Assembly (NCBI RefSeq): GCF_000485595.1
Contig: NW_014577061.1
Span: 620,834 to 659,086, forward strand
Direction of reading: 5' to 3'
From: Priapulus caudatus
Lineage: Eukaryota > Priapulida > Priapulimorpha > Priapulimorphida > Priapulidae
DNA: 38,253 nt
The notes under the pieces were generated by a model. That model made no database searches. It was not told the origin of the DNA and was given only the letters and a program-made list of their open reading frames with translations. Below are positions 20,301 through 31,898 of the stretch, piece by piece. The translations under genes were made by a program, and so were the position numbers. Position 1 is the stretch's first letter, and every line of letters starts with the position of its first letter.

Positions 20301-21892
20301 TACTCTGATGGCAGCACTACTGTTTTCACTAAAATTAATATAGGTCTGGATGCATCAACAAACAAAAGATTCATCATGCAGTAACAACCGTTACACTGAC
20401 AGATAAACTGCTATTAATGAATGTATTATGCAAATTAAATTATTAATATTATGATTACCAAAGATTCCAGAGCAAGTGTACAGCATGAGTGAATGTTTCT
20501 GTGTTCACATCTAACACTTCTTTGCCACCTAAAGGTTGTTTCATCTTTTCCGGCATCCATGAGTTACTATATTGCTAGAAAAATAAACACGTTACACATC
20601 TGTATAGAAATGTCTTGTATTGTGAAACACAGGTGGCTGCATAATTTTTAACATTCTCTCACATCCTGCGAAACAATCTATTCCTAAAAATTCATGGTTT
20701 TCAATAATACATTATATGCTAATTTTAGTTAGTTAAATACTTACCGCGCCTATATGGCGCATAGGGCGATGCCTATCTCAGTTTCAGTAACCCTGAGGCC
20801 CCGCAGCTGCTTTCACAGTAAATGCTACAGTAGGGGGTTAGTCCACTGGTGGTAATTAATAATGTGCATATTTTAATGCACAATAAATGGTAATACCTTT
20901 TTGAAGAGAGCAATCAGAGGTGTAAGAACATCTTGCTTGACCATGTCTTCACAAACATCTGCTCCACCATATGCACTAACATTTCTGTCATAAAGTAAAT
21001 TAAAAAAAACTGATTAAAGCCACCGGAAAACAAAAACTCGTGATAATGGTAACAGTTTAACAAACAAATGTTATGAAAAGGTTTCTGTTAAGAAGATGAA
21101 CTGGAAAAGGCAAAAACCGGTCATTGTTGTAGAAGTAGTTATAAGCAGTACTTCAGCTCAGGTTGAACATGTAAACCACAAAGGAGGTGTAAATGGAGGA
21201 TAGCTGACCTGAGTGCTCCCGCAGCAGACATCCTGACCTGTAGACTATCATCGATGAGGAGTGGCCCAATGATGCGTAGTACACTGTTCGATGTCAACAG
21301 CTGAATGGATTCTTTCTGCGAGACTAGCGAGGCAACTGTTGTGCAAGCACATTCTTTGGCTTCAGCGGAACCACACTGCAACTGTAACAGATCCCGAGAG
21401 ATTCTTATATTAGAATAGACTGTCGGTGCTTGTTTTGGTAAGATATATAAAACATATCATTTCACTTGCAACAAATACAAGAAACAATATAGAGCAAATA
21501 AAGCGATGTTCATACTAATACATTTAATTCAGTTTAAATTACTTCTCTATATATGTATACAAAAACTTGAGATTGAAATTCAAAACCTGACTCTCTGTGA
21601 ACACTACTTTAACCATGATATGTATCAATGTCACACTGCACAAACAATTTTTAAGGTCATGTCAAAATGATATAGCTATTTCCTATTGCAAAGTACATTT
21701 GCACCTTAAAATTAGGTAGCTTTGTCAATTAAATACCTTTTCAATAATTGCACCAATAGTACCAATGGCATGATGATTTCTATCAACTGTGTTCATTTCT
21801 TCAACTTCTGCTTCAGCCTCTGCATCTTTGACACTCATCAAACCTGTTGGGTTCTGCTCCTTCTTTTTCTTCAATTTTTTTGCTTTACCCAT
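14304..21892 (-). CDS. HEATR3: HEATR3 (Syo1 orthologue), HEAT-repeat protein, 15 exons
   Basis: HEATR3/Syo1 escorts ribosomal protein uL18 (RPL5) into the nucleus for 5S RNP assembly and large-subunit biogenesis. Exons (high to low): 21892-21737, 21381-21209, 20984-20897, 20574-20459, 20328-20219, 20001-19858, 19624-19497, 19307-19260, 19035-18939, 16855-16764, 15957-15812, 15680-15458, 15215-15066, 14856-14677, 14408-14304. All have GT-AG borders and matching phases, giving 651 aa (human 680). The N-terminus is Lys-rich (KAKKLKKKK, residues 3-11). Armadillo/HEAT helices begin at [20 protein letters not shown]. Family landmarks include [10 protein letters not shown], the HLLWNLCENSS junction, [14 protein letters not shown], then an acidic exon 10 ([16 protein letters not shown]), and near the end [12 protein letters not shown]. 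The ATG gives the standard MGK start. No frame breaks were seen. Exon 8 is a 48-nt micro-exon in the linker. Confidence 0.95.
16278..16657. mobile_element. hAT-like MITE in HEATR3 intron 10
   Basis: The ends are CAGGGCGCGAAATT and, inverted, CAGGGCACGAAACT. CAGGG termini are typical of hAT elements. Flanks TATATACC and TATATCAC could be a degraded 8-bp duplication (6/8). The interior has CCAGCCCTC/GAGGGCTGG words in both orientations and a small direct repeat of GGCTGGTAAATTATGGTGA at about 16550-16600. Confidence 0.65.
17960..18186 (-). mobile_element. tRNA-derived SINE in HEATR3 intron 9
   Basis: On the minus strand a tRNA-like head contains a pol III A box (TTGCGCAACGG, 18166-18176) and B box (GGATCGAATCC) at 18123-18133, 32 nt apart, each one change from consensus. 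An AT-rich body and a T-rich run follow, ending next to GGGTTAGGGTTAGG (17944-17957). The head is too divergent for a working tRNA. The 3' limit is uncertain. Confidence 0.5.
18400..18780. repeat. Unclassified interspersed repeat in HEATR3 intron 9
   Basis: GACCTTTGACC-type words recur (near 18468 and 18635) and the block ends in a GGACGCACGCACG tract at about 18748. This composition resembles the orphan repeats often seen in invertebrate introns. No terminal repeats were found. Confidence 0.3.
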
Positions 21893-22695
21893 GCCAGTCT
21901 GTAGCTTTTATACCTATTAAAATTCGTAGAGAAAACGCTGACTAAGGTAAGATACTAAGTTTTATCCAACACATTTTTACCTAGTCCGACCAGGCTCTAC
22001 GAATGCAGGGTTACAAATTAAGGGCACCAAGCAGCAGTTTTGCTTCCTACAAGGGTCAGTTTGCAGCCTGCTCTCAATGCTGGCAGCAAATACTAGCTAT
22101 ACAAAGAAATTCCTAATACACCATAGTAAAAGTACTAAAGGTTCGGATTAGGTGAGTAACTTTGCAGGTAGTGTGTTACATTTTGCACCCTGTCTGCCTA
22201 AGAAACTACGACATCTCCACATTCCACCTATGCCACATTTCCTGCAGAAATGGAAGTGTTTTCATTGTAGAGTAATATAGTTGGGTGAAACATGTCAACT
22301 CAATATTTTTACACACTTACTTCATACCTATCCACAAATTAACAAGAGATTTTGGTAATTGTTTCTTGTGGCTCTGCAATTTTTGCATAGGTGTGAATTT
22401 CTTAGGTAGAAATGCTAGGTTAATCAATTTTTTATTATACTATTTTACTCGCTTAATTAAAGCGAGGATTTCTCAACCGTTTTCATATTTTCTCAACCAT
22501 TCTGATACTTACTGGCACTCCTTGCATAACACCAAATGTATATAGTAAGTCTAACAAGTCATAGAACACCCGCACAACATTCTTTCTACCAATATGTGCA
22601 CCAATCTCAATCTCAAATTAGAATGTTAACATATGTAAACAAACCTAGCCTGTGATTTTTGCTCTCGCATGACCGGGACCCTGTATCTACACTAG
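21893..22695. other. 5' flank of HEATR3
   Basis: Upstream region of HEATR3 on the minus strand. It must hold the promoter and 5' UTR, but no convincing core promoter element or coding exon is visible. Confidence 0.4.
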
Positions 22696-23213
22696 TGCCG
22701 CTTTCATACTGCGAACGAATTTAGCCCGCTTCTGAAGCGGGATAACTTTAGCTCGGGATAAGTCGTTCATACTGCGACGGACTTTAGAGCCGCGCTTCTG
22801 GGCGGGATAACTTTAGCTCGGGATAAGTTACGTTTCAGTACTGACGTTAGCGTCGGTCTGAAGCGGACCTCTAAGCCACGTCCTGAGGTGCACATCCACT
22901 TTAGCTCGGGCTAAGTGTTTTCGACCTCTTCAGCACTGGGTTTATCCCGCTTCAGGTCCGGACCTGAAGCGGGATAACCCCCAAGATGAATGGGGTAATG
23001 GGGGGTTGGTGGGGAGGGAAATTTAGCAGCGAGCTAAAGTCGAGATACCTTTTCATACTGACGTTAGCTCGGGTCTGAAGCGGAGCTGACCACCCCTTAG
23101 AGTGGGATAACTTTAGCTCGGGCTAAGGGTGTTTCGACCTTTCATACTGGGGTTTATCCCGTTTCAGGTCCGGACCTGCAAGCGGGATTAAACCCGCAAG
23201 TGTGAAAGCGGCA
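22696..23213. mobile_element. 518-bp TIR element with internal reiterated words
   Basis: The termini TGCCGCTTTCATAC and GTGTGAAAGCGGCA are inverted repeats, flanked by TAG on both sides (22693-22695, 23214-23216). The interior repeats GAAGCGGGATAACTTTAGCT and GGTCCGGACCTG several times in both orientations. A 3-bp duplication suits a Harbinger-type origin, but TAG is not the usual TWA, so class is uncertain. Confidence 0.65.
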
Positions 23214-23359
23214 TAGGTTAATTACTTTTGTATACATTTCGAAGCACACACTCGATTAATATTTGCGTAATTAATATTTTATTTTTATTTTTCTCCGGCA
23301 CAAAGTATAGTTGCAGCCTGGTAAAAAAATTAATTCTCAACCGCATGGGGCACCGCATG

Positions 23360-23925
23360 TTTAGTTCTAGAACTATAGTCGCTTGCTCGCACAGGGCTCC
23401 AGCTATAGCTCAAACCATGTAAACTGGAGAACGGATGAGCTGCTGCCACGAGGAACGGATTACAGACCCAAAACGAGAGCAAGCCATTTACCCATGGGGT
23501 GTGGGCATAGCACTGGCGCTGATTACAAGGTTGTCAGGCAACACGTTTAGGATTAGAAAAGTGGTCGAGGTCATTCCCCCATGGCATGAGTAAGGGCAGT
23601 CACCGTGTTTTGCCGGTAGCATTTCAGATGAACGGGTACCCACCGAGCATTTGAAATGGAATTTGCACAGTAGTGAAGTCCTGTTGAGGATAAATAATAA
23701 ATGCATGGCTGTAAATTGTGAAAAGGTGTTCGAAAAGATCAGGCCAAGAGTCCGTGTAGATAACATCAGTGTTAAAACAGCCGATAATTTTGGGCATTTT
23801 GTGAGCAGTTGTTTTGTGGAGGCATTTCGGTTGCCCAGTTTCAACATAGTTAATGTGGCTATCAGGAGCTATACGCGCCTGTAGGCAGAGTGGAAGGGCT
23901 AGTTATAGTTCTATGAGGCTAGACC
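23360..23925. repeat. Possible decayed repeat
   Basis: A higher-GC block has overlapping open frames of 77-119 codons on opposite strands, none with a domain I recognise. Weakly matching words (AGAACTATA) lie near both ends in inverted orientation. It may be a TE remnant. Confidence 0.25.
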
Positions 23926-24038
23926 GCATGTATGATGGGTAGTGGAAAAGCGGAGATAGAGAATTGGAGAAGGTAACTTGTGGTAATTTATTTTACTCTA
24001 CACAATGCAAGCCGCATTTCTATTTCCGCGAAATGAGG

Positions 24039-24661
24039 CTCATAGGGTCTATGTCCCCCAGGGTACTGCCGGAACGTACGCCGGGGTACGGTCCGGTATA
24101 CCGAACGCAGTGCCGAAATAAGCGTTTGTCGCGGTTGCCGAGCAACCCAGAATTGCGCCGACAACCTAACCCAAGTCTGAAGACCATGTCGCGGTGGACA
24201 AACCAAGGAACCCTATCGCTATCCTACAGCTGGGGGCACACGAGGCCGTATTTTATCGCCCGATCGCGGCGATTACAAAATCGCCAGCGAATTTATCGCC
24301 CGATCACGAAGGGGCAGCACTACGATATTGAGAGGGACCATGCTACATTTTTTGATACGGGCGATCTCGACGGCGATAAAAATCGGCGCGACGTGCGGCA
24401 ACACGGAAATTTCGAGTCGATTTTAAAATTTGGCTCGCGACGGGGCGATAAAATCGATAGAACCAGGGGCCTAGTGTCAAGACTCGCTTCTGATGGTCTG
24501 ATTGTTTGTAAATTGGCGATGTAATGTTAGGAACAGTTTGAACGAAGCGGTGTTATAAAAAAAACAATCTTTTAAGAATGAATAACGATTGAAGTGAATG
24601 TACCGGACCGTACCCAGGGTACGTTCCGGCAGTACCACGGGGAACATAGACCCTCTCAGCG
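24039..24661. mobile_element. 623-bp long-TIR element with 9-bp target duplication
   Basis: Terminal inverted repeats of about 70 bp contain AGGGTCTATGTCCCC, TACTGCCGGAACGTAC and GTACGGTCCGGTA. GAAATGAGG flanks it exactly on both sides (24030-24038, 24662-24670). The centre (about 24220-24475) has a further inverted pair around ATTTTATCGCCC and several CGATCGCG-like words. An open frame of 186 codons crosses the left TIR and interior; it has no recognisable domain and is probably fortuitous. Confidence 0.75.
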
Positions 24662-24670
24662 GAAATGAGG

Positions 24671-27438
24671 CGTAGATGGAAAGTGGAGGTGCCAGGTGAG
24701 GTGGAGCACTGGAGTGCAAGGGCTGGGCAGGTGGTGCAGGGCTGGGTTAACATTATTGACTAATAACATTATGAGGATTCATTATTGACTACATAGTCTA
24801 CACTACACGTATCATGACTTGAAAAAAATCAATCTAACATTTTTTGAAAGCATTTTTTAACGGTTGAGCAAGAACATTATAATCACGTGAGTCAACTGGC
24901 CCGCAAACGATAGCACAACGCGAACTGAAACAACAGCCTGCAGCATGGGCATCATTCCACTGCATCCACGGCTATTCAGGCATTTGAATGACTGTGTGCT
25001 GCGCTGCCGCGCTTATTGAGTAGGGCATCACTGGTATTCGTCAGTGTGGGTTGGGCCGGTCTGCCACCACTATAATGTATATTTGTTAGCACCAAAGCTG
25101 TAATTATTATACACAACTTCTTGCGAAACTCGACGTCGTTCATGGGATCGTGGAGAGCATGAGGCATTCAGGAGGCCGCATATGGCAATACAAGGGGCTT
25201 GCGTTACCTATGTAGACATGCCGGTATACATAGCGTTTCTCAGTGACATCACATGCAATCGTGTAACTTGCTGAACGCTGCGAATAATAATGTAATTCAT
25301 ATCTATCAAGTGCGTAAATAAATAAATATATAATATATATATATATATATCTATCATATATTAAATACTCACATCTGATATTAAGAGTCAGATAATAAAC
25401 ATGATGTGTTATTAGTCTACTCTGGATAATCTATCACATAGCCCATCTATCTATCTACTATCTATCTTCATCTATCTAGATCTATCTATCTATCTATAGT
25501 ATCAGTATATATAGTAGTATAATAATCAGTATATCATGATATATAGTATAGTATACAGGCTTGATAGCAAACTGCATTTGGAGAAATGAGAAGAAAACGA
25601 CAAAAACATTATTGTGGGCACTCGATCATTTACATTATTTTAGCTTTGTTAGAAATGTGTCTGATGTATGTCACATGATTTATGCATGGGTAATGATAGG
25701 CTTATTCAATAAAACAAGAATTACTGCTACATGTAGCCGAGGTATGTGTCCACATACTCAACATTGGTGGTGCGGTTTACTCATTTTTTGAAAAACATGG
25801 CCATAAGGCGAGTTGTTGCAAATAAGCTCTTCATATTATAGTACATATATATTAGTATATATATATATATAGAGTCGATAGATAGGTAAATATCTTTAAC
25901 TATTGTGCGAACTGTGTCCAGCTGAAATGCGCATATCATACATGTACAATAATCGTGTAACAATAACATCTATCTTTCACAGTGCTCATGTATATTTGTT
26001 TTTTATTGCTTTTCTGTTCATGACTGCTTCCTTGTTTATTCATTTGTTTCCTTGTTCCGTTGTTTCTTTGTTAATGTTCCTTGGCAGCTTTCATGGCTGC
26101 TCATATATATTCCTGACTGCTTCCTAGCCTTCCTTGTTTAATGTTTATACAATGAATTCCCGGCTGCTATATTTTGTTTACGAGCAATGGTAAACTCCTT
26201 ACTGTATGCTTAATTGTCTGTTTCCACAATGATGAAATCCTGACTATTACCCCGTTGATAAGAAAGTATAAATTCTTAGCTGCTTATAGCTGTTTCCTGT
26301 TTGTACAATGACGAATTCCCTACTGCTATATCCCCTGCTAATTCACAATGAAACATTCCCGACTGTTACTCCGTTTATGATTGCTGCTAACATGTTTGTA
26401 ATTATATTCTAAGTTAAAAACGTAAAAATGTGAAAGTACTCTGCATGTATATTTTAATGAAAAAGCATTGCATTTATTACTGAATACTATTACAAACTAA
26501 TACTAGTACAGAGAACACTCAAAAGAGCACGCTTATGTCTCTCGTAGATATTTTTTAACAAGCACTAATTACACAATTTTATTGTTTCGTTTTGTTATAT
26601 ATTTCTCAGTGCTTCCACGAAGTTTCATAACCGTAAATAGTGAAGTAATTTGAGGGCATATGCATATCAATTGCAACCCCCTAGCTGGGACCCCTCAACT
26701 CCATCGGTAGTTATGTCATTACATAGATAGGCCTATATAAAACAAATGTGTTTGTATATATATATATTCAATATTTGGCGTGCGTGCGTTATATGCGTTG
26801 TATTGTATTGTGTCGTGTCGTGTCGGGTTGGATTGCGCTGCGTTATGGTATATTATGTTATGTCGCTATGTCATGTTATGTTATATTCTTATACATGTTT
26901 GTCTGTGCCCCTAGAAGAAATATAGCGCCAAGGTAGTGCATCTATATGTAGATAACTATCGGTATAGATATGCAGTTATAATGCCTCATTCACTCGGTAG
27001 CACCAGGGCTCTAGACACCAGACCAACCTCAATAGGCGTGCAGAGGCTGGTTCCCCGCTAGAGTGTACTACAGCCTGGGTGGTTCTTTTATGTCCTCATT
27101 AGAAACTAGAAAAAGGTCCGTCATTTTACGTGGTCATGCTGGCCACGAGTGATTTATAGTCCTGGATGCTGAAATACATGTATATAGTAGATATTTATGA
27201 TTATGTAGATCTCCTATTTCTCTCATTCTAATATTAACTTTAATTAAAGCCCCCCCACCACCACCACCACCACCACTACCGCGCTTCCTCATTCCGGTGT
27301 TTGTACTCACCGGTTCTATAAGTGCATCCCGTGCCATTGTACTGATTCCCTGTCTCTATTCTATAACAACAATATAATACATCCTTGTAAAGTGTGGTTT
27401 GCAGATGTTAAAAATTATAGTAGTTGGGTGATTAGAAA
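24671..27438. other. Gene-free AT-rich intergenic region
   Basis: Contains TA and TCTA microsatellites (25320-25350, 25440-25500, 25855-25872) and a degenerate tandem series around ACAATGA...TCCC-GACTG (about 26148-26370). Poly-CCACCA at 27255-27280 gives a spurious Gly-rich frame on the minus strand. No host exon could be supported. Confidence 0.5.
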
Positions 27439-27746
27439 TGTTGCGACGGTGGTTGCATAATGGGTTAGTCGGCGGCAGCGCGTTTGATGTAGTATGGATG
27501 ATGGAGACGAGAAACGGTTGAAAGTCAGTCGTTGTGCATGTGTGCAGCGGGTTTGGTTGTCCGCGCGCGCGATTGATTTCTTTGTTAGCTAGAAACGTAT
27601 AAATGGAAGGTTCATGGTCGAAAGGGGACGGACGAGAGTGTGCGGGTCACGCGGATGCGTGCCAGCAGATGCGTGCGGAGAAACAATAATACTATTTGCT
27701 AAACACAACTGCGTGGACTTTGGAGTTTTCCTTCTTCATCTCTACA
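27439..27746 (+). mobile_element. Possible solo LTR
   Basis: The block starts TGTTGCGACGG and ends CTCTACA, so it has TG...CA ends. TATAAA sits at 27598-27603 and AATAATA at about 27685. The flanks AGAAA and ACAAA could be a 5-bp duplication with one mismatch. No internal retrotransposon region adjoins it. The evidence is structural only. Confidence 0.35.
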
Positions 27747-28690
27747 ACAAATCCATTTTGAAAAGGGTAACAATATAACACCGCTTCGTTACATCCTTAT
27801 TATAACCTCAAGGTGTTTTGCAACAGTGGAGGGCATACCTATGCAGCAGACGTGAATAAACATCACACGGAAGTTATAAACATTTATAACTAAAAAGTTA
27901 AGTTTAAATACTCAGAGAATTTGGGCGCATACACTGCATACACTTCATTCATGCTAGATAACCACAGATTCAAGGTCCAGACTCAACTCGAAACCTTTTC
28001 CAGCTAAATGGTGTATTTCAAGCATGTGGTGAGATACCGTTTCACACACAAATCGGTGGACCGGTCACCACGGCTACGTCACATAACATAAAGGCACAAT
28101 TACACGACTTACTTTTCATGCATTATAGACGTCCACAGGACATCTACCGTACGTATAAAATGCAGATTAATGCACTCTAGTATGAAATAATACCACAGAA
28201 AAATTCCTTTTCTAGAGACAAAGTAGTGCAATTGCCTTAGTAGTGCAAGTGGTGAACAATTAGCAGATGACTACTGTTGCGTGCCTATTAACAAAGTGTA
28301 GAGACATGATACCAGTCTATGATCTATTATATGTGCTGCGCGCGAATGATTCTGTGCCGGGAGGTTGTGTTAACATTAGCCTAGCTGAGACCACTAGATC
28401 ATTACCGCGGTCGCACGCATGGCTATGCACATTTACGAACTACCATAAGCAGTGAACCGCAAGTTTCACTCCTACAAACCTACCCACACAGTGAATGTAA
28501 ACACGTCGATGCTAGACACTATGTAGTAAATTACCTTAGGCACACCAAGGTGCCCACGACAGAAGTGGAAAATCGACAAGGAAAAACAATAAGTATTTAG
28601 CCCGTTGAAATGTAATATTATTTTTGTCCCTTGCCATGCACGCCATGCGTGACAGTGAAAAAACTATGAAAACAATTTCTTTTACATCTG
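27747..28690. other. Gene-free spacer
   Basis: Non-coding DNA between the possible solo LTR and the microsatellite in front of the Ty3/gypsy element. Only short open frames occur and none is recognisable. Confidence 0.45.
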
Positions 28691-28695
28691 CTAAT

Positions 28696-28785
28696 GTGTA
28701 CGTGTGTGTGTGTGCGCGCGCGCGCGCGTGTGTGTGTGTGCGTGCGCACGAGCGTGTGTGCGCATGTGCGTGTGTGTGTGCGCGC

Positions 28786-28820
<35 letters not shown>

Positions 28821-28823
28821 TGT
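28696..28823. repeat. GT/GC microsatellite interrupted by the LTR element
   Basis: GTGTGT, GCGCGC and GTGCGTGC runs end exactly at the 5' LTR. The GT run resumes at 33538 after the 3' LTR, so one microsatellite was split by the insertion. Confidence 0.85.
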
Positions 28824-28933
28824 TGTGGAGTTGTGTTATTGCTGTGTTAAATGTTTCCGTTCTCTTTCTCTTTCAGTGTCGTTGAACATTCTAGAACATA
28901 TTTATGATGTGACAGAACGAGTCATTCGTTATG
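28824..28933 (+). repeat. 5' LTR (110 bp)
   Basis: Starts TGTGGAGTTGTG and contains TTCTCTTTCTCTTTCAGTG. Its last two bases (TG) differ from the CA of the 3' copy. Confidence 0.85.
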
Positions 28934-28956
28934 TTCAATGACGTCACTGAAGAACG

Positions 28957-29829
28957 ATGTCTACATTCGAGTGCCCTATCGTCGAGTGCGACTTCATCAC
29001 CCAATACGTTAGTGATGCCCTGACAATCGTCATGCTGCAGATCCATGCAGGCGCCGTGCATCGACCCGCCCAAGCCCCGATCACGCGCTCAAGGGCCCCT
29101 TGCATGGAGCGCCCGCGTATTGACAGCGGTGTTGAACCGGTTACATGGAACAACTTTCTGCGAAGTTGGGAACTCTTTCGCGTCGGATCAGACATAGACG
29201 ACAACGCAGCGCCTCTGCAACTGTTGGAATGCGCGTCGGATCTACTCGGCGACATGGTGCTAAAGGCAGACCCCGCGATCGTCAGCCACAGTCTTACCGA
29301 GGTCCTCGCCACTGTTCGTCTCTTCGCGGCCGTCCCTGTCGCCATCAGCGTCATGAGAGCTGAACTGCACTGAAAGGCACCTGGCGAACAGTTCCGGGCC
29401 TTCGCCGCTTGTGTTCAAGGCAAGGCGGAGACTTGCTCCTTTACCACTGATTATACGTGCACCTGCGGCACGGCCGCTGCCGCGGACTACACCGTCGAGA
29501 TGATGAGGAACGTGCTGCTTGCCGGCATCGCCGACACCGACATCCGCCGAGAAGCTCTTGGGACTGCTGATGTGCATCGCCTCGCCATAAACTCGGTCAT
29601 CGCCCTCGTTGAGTCCAAAGAGATGGCACGCGATGCCCTGCCGTCCACGTCACAGTCAGCTGTATCTTCGTTCAAGCGCCCCGGTTCGTCGACTCCCCAT
29701 ATCCAGGAAGTGTTGCCACGAGCACCTGCAGAGAGCTCACAAAGGCGAGAGTGCGGATGGATAGAACACAGTGCCACACAAAGTATGCAAGCCATGCTAC
29801 TTTCAGCAAGGTTGCGCCAAGAGAAATGA
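28957..29829 (+). pseudogene. Decayed gag of the Ty3/gypsy element
   Basis: One frame runs from ATG 28957, is cut by a TGA at 29371, and reopens in the same frame to 29829. The content fits a capsid-like helical region without a strong motif. A Cys-rich knuckle-like stretch (CKPCYFQQGCAKR) follows in another frame at about 29790. The assignment rests mainly on position before the protease. Confidence 0.65.
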
Positions 29830-30655
29830 TGGCAGACGCCAGCCGTCGTCGCCTCCCGTCCCAAAGCCTTCAAAGGCCAATGTGATCAAAGTGGATGCCA
29901 ATGACGGTATTATCATCGCATCTGTCACGGCGCCGCCTCCTGTGCGCAATCACCGTCATCGCCGTGGCCGTCGCCCCCGTCAAGGCCACATAGTTACCCT
30001 GGAGCACCACATCTTCCGTGCTGGGGAATGGCGCCAGGCTAAGCTTCTCGACCACCCACGCGTCCTTATCGACGTCAGCATCGTCGGCGTCAGTCAGAGC
30101 CAGGCTCCCGGCCGCTCCCACTCCACGAAAGTTCACGCCGTCACCGACAGCGGCGCCCAGTCAAACATTTGGTTGCTCAAGGACTTCGACACGGCAGGAT
30201 TTCCACGGTCAGCGTTGTCTCCAGTGACGCTGAGCCTGAAAGCGGCCAATTCGTCAGGGATCAGAGTACACGGCGCCTTCTTTGCCAGAATGGACGGTAC
30301 AGCGCCGGACGGCAGCGCCATATCCTGCCAAACCATGGTGTACGTCAGTGACCAAGTTGATGGTCTATTCCTTTTGTTTGACACGATGGTTGACCTTCTC
30401 GTCGTCGGGAAAGACTTCCCATGCATCGGTAGCGCCAAGATGGCCACCGCATCGCCAGGCTGCGTGTCCAGGCCGTCCTCGCGAGGAAACGTATCGCCCG
30501 ATGCTCCCAGGTTATCAGCGGCTTCACGACGCGCAATGAACGCTGGATGCAGCACTGACTCATCCAGCCACCAGTGTGACTGCCCGCAGCGCGAGGCAGT
30601 CCCGTCGCTTCCTGACCACTTACCCTACCAACGGCTACCACAGCATCCCCTTGCG
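29771..30655 (+). pseudogene. Decayed protease region of pol
   Basis: Open frame with the aspartic protease site DSGAQ at 30146-30160, a DSG variant of the usual DTG, and a later LLVVGKDFP flap/end motif. It ends just as the RT-like sequence begins in a different frame, showing a frame break near 30560-30620. Confidence 0.75.
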
Positions 30656-31665
30656 TGAGTCGGACCGCCATCTTACAACCTTCATAACTCCGTTCGGCCG
30701 GTGGCGCTACACTCGCGCACCACAAGGGTTTCTCTCATCTGGCGATGGTTACAACCGCCGGTTTGATGCTATCATCTCCGACTTTGAGCGTAAAGAAGGG
30801 TGCGTCGACGACACTGTCCACTACGACGAGGACCCTGGACAGCACTGGTGGCGCACAATGAAGTTTTTGTCAACAGTGGGCAATGCTGGCATTGTCCTCA
30901 ACCCTGGCAAGTTCCAGTTTGCTAAAAGGACAGTGGACTTCACAGGCTTTTGCATCTCCGAGTCATCCATCAAACCGCTCCCCAAGTACATCGACGCTAT
31001 CAGGCATTTCCCGAAACCATCGTCCACGACTGACATCAGGAGCTGGTTCGGCCTTGTAAATTAGATAGCCAACTACGCCCAACTACGCGACGTCATAGCA
31101 CCGTTCCACCCCTATCTCAGTCCCAAGCAGAAGTTTGTCTGGACTCCTGAACTTGACGAGGCGTTCGAGGCCTCCAAGATCAGCATCATAGAAGCCATCA
31201 AGCGCGGCGTGGAGATCTTCGACGTCACCAAGAGGACGTGCCTCAGACCAGACTTCTCCAATCGTGGCATCGGCTTCTTCCTGCTACAGCAGCGCTGCGA
31301 CTGCACGAGCGGTTTGCTTGGATGCTGCCCTGACGGCTGGAAGATTACTTTGGCAGGCTCCCGCTTCCTCTCTTCTGCGGAGCAGCGCTACGCGCCGGTG
31401 GAAGGCGAAGCCCTTGCAGTCGCCTGGGGCCTTGAGCAAACCCGTTTCTTCATGCAGGGCTGCAATGACCTCGTGGTAGTGACCGACCACAAGCCGCTGG
31501 TGATGATACTCGGCGATCGCACCCTCGACGAGATTCACAACACGCGCCTCTTTTGACTGAAGCAAAGAACTCTGCCATGGTACTTCAAGATCGAACACTT
31601 ACCTGGGAAGACCAACCTTGCTGCCGATGCAGCATCGCGTCATCCTTCGCCGGTCACCCAATGAA
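30576..31665 (+). pseudogene. Decayed reverse transcriptase and RNase H
   Basis: RT palm motifs NGYHSIPL, FGRWRYTRAPQGF and the catalytic box CVDD (30801-30812, Cys at the usual Tyr) are followed by FTGFCIS. RNase H includes the VTDHKPLV segment and LPGKTN. In-frame stops occur at 31062 and 31554, and the frame changes near 31650. Only about 190 bp separates the protease end from the palm, so the fingers part of RT appears deleted. Confidence 0.85.
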
Positions 31666-31898
31666 CGCCTGGTGGGACGAGTGTGGAGACATCGACTTCA
31701 CCGGGCTAGCTGCATACTTAGGTGGCCTCATAATCGAAGATAGCACCGAGCAGGCAACTCTCGTGGCCTTCCACCATGAACCACAGGACGTGACATTGCT
31801 GTCATGGGAAGCCATTGCCGCTGCCACCGAGAGTGACGCCTCCATGAAGTCCCTCGTCGACACAATCGTCACCGGATTTCCCATCAAGCACAATTAAG

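Noticed and set aside
23488..23884. Opposed 119- and 77-codon frames
   Set aside because: Neither resembles a family I can name and they overlap on opposite strands; recorded only as a possible decayed repeat.
23964..24524. 186-codon open frame (+)
   Set aside because: It runs through the terminal repeat and palindromic centre of the TIR element and has no domain; its length fits chance in GC-rich repeat DNA.
25561..25791. 76-codon open frame (+)
   Set aside because: No domain, splice partner or coding bias; the AT-rich surroundings make it a chance frame.
27308..27337. ATG followed by GTGAGT on the minus strand, as a possible first coding exon
   Set aside because: Only nine codons, no partner exon found, and the downstream frame is poly-Gly from a CCACCA repeat.
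28624..28941. 105-codon Cys/Val/Arg-rich open frame (+)
   Set aside because: Translation of the GT/GC microsatellite running into the 5' LTR.
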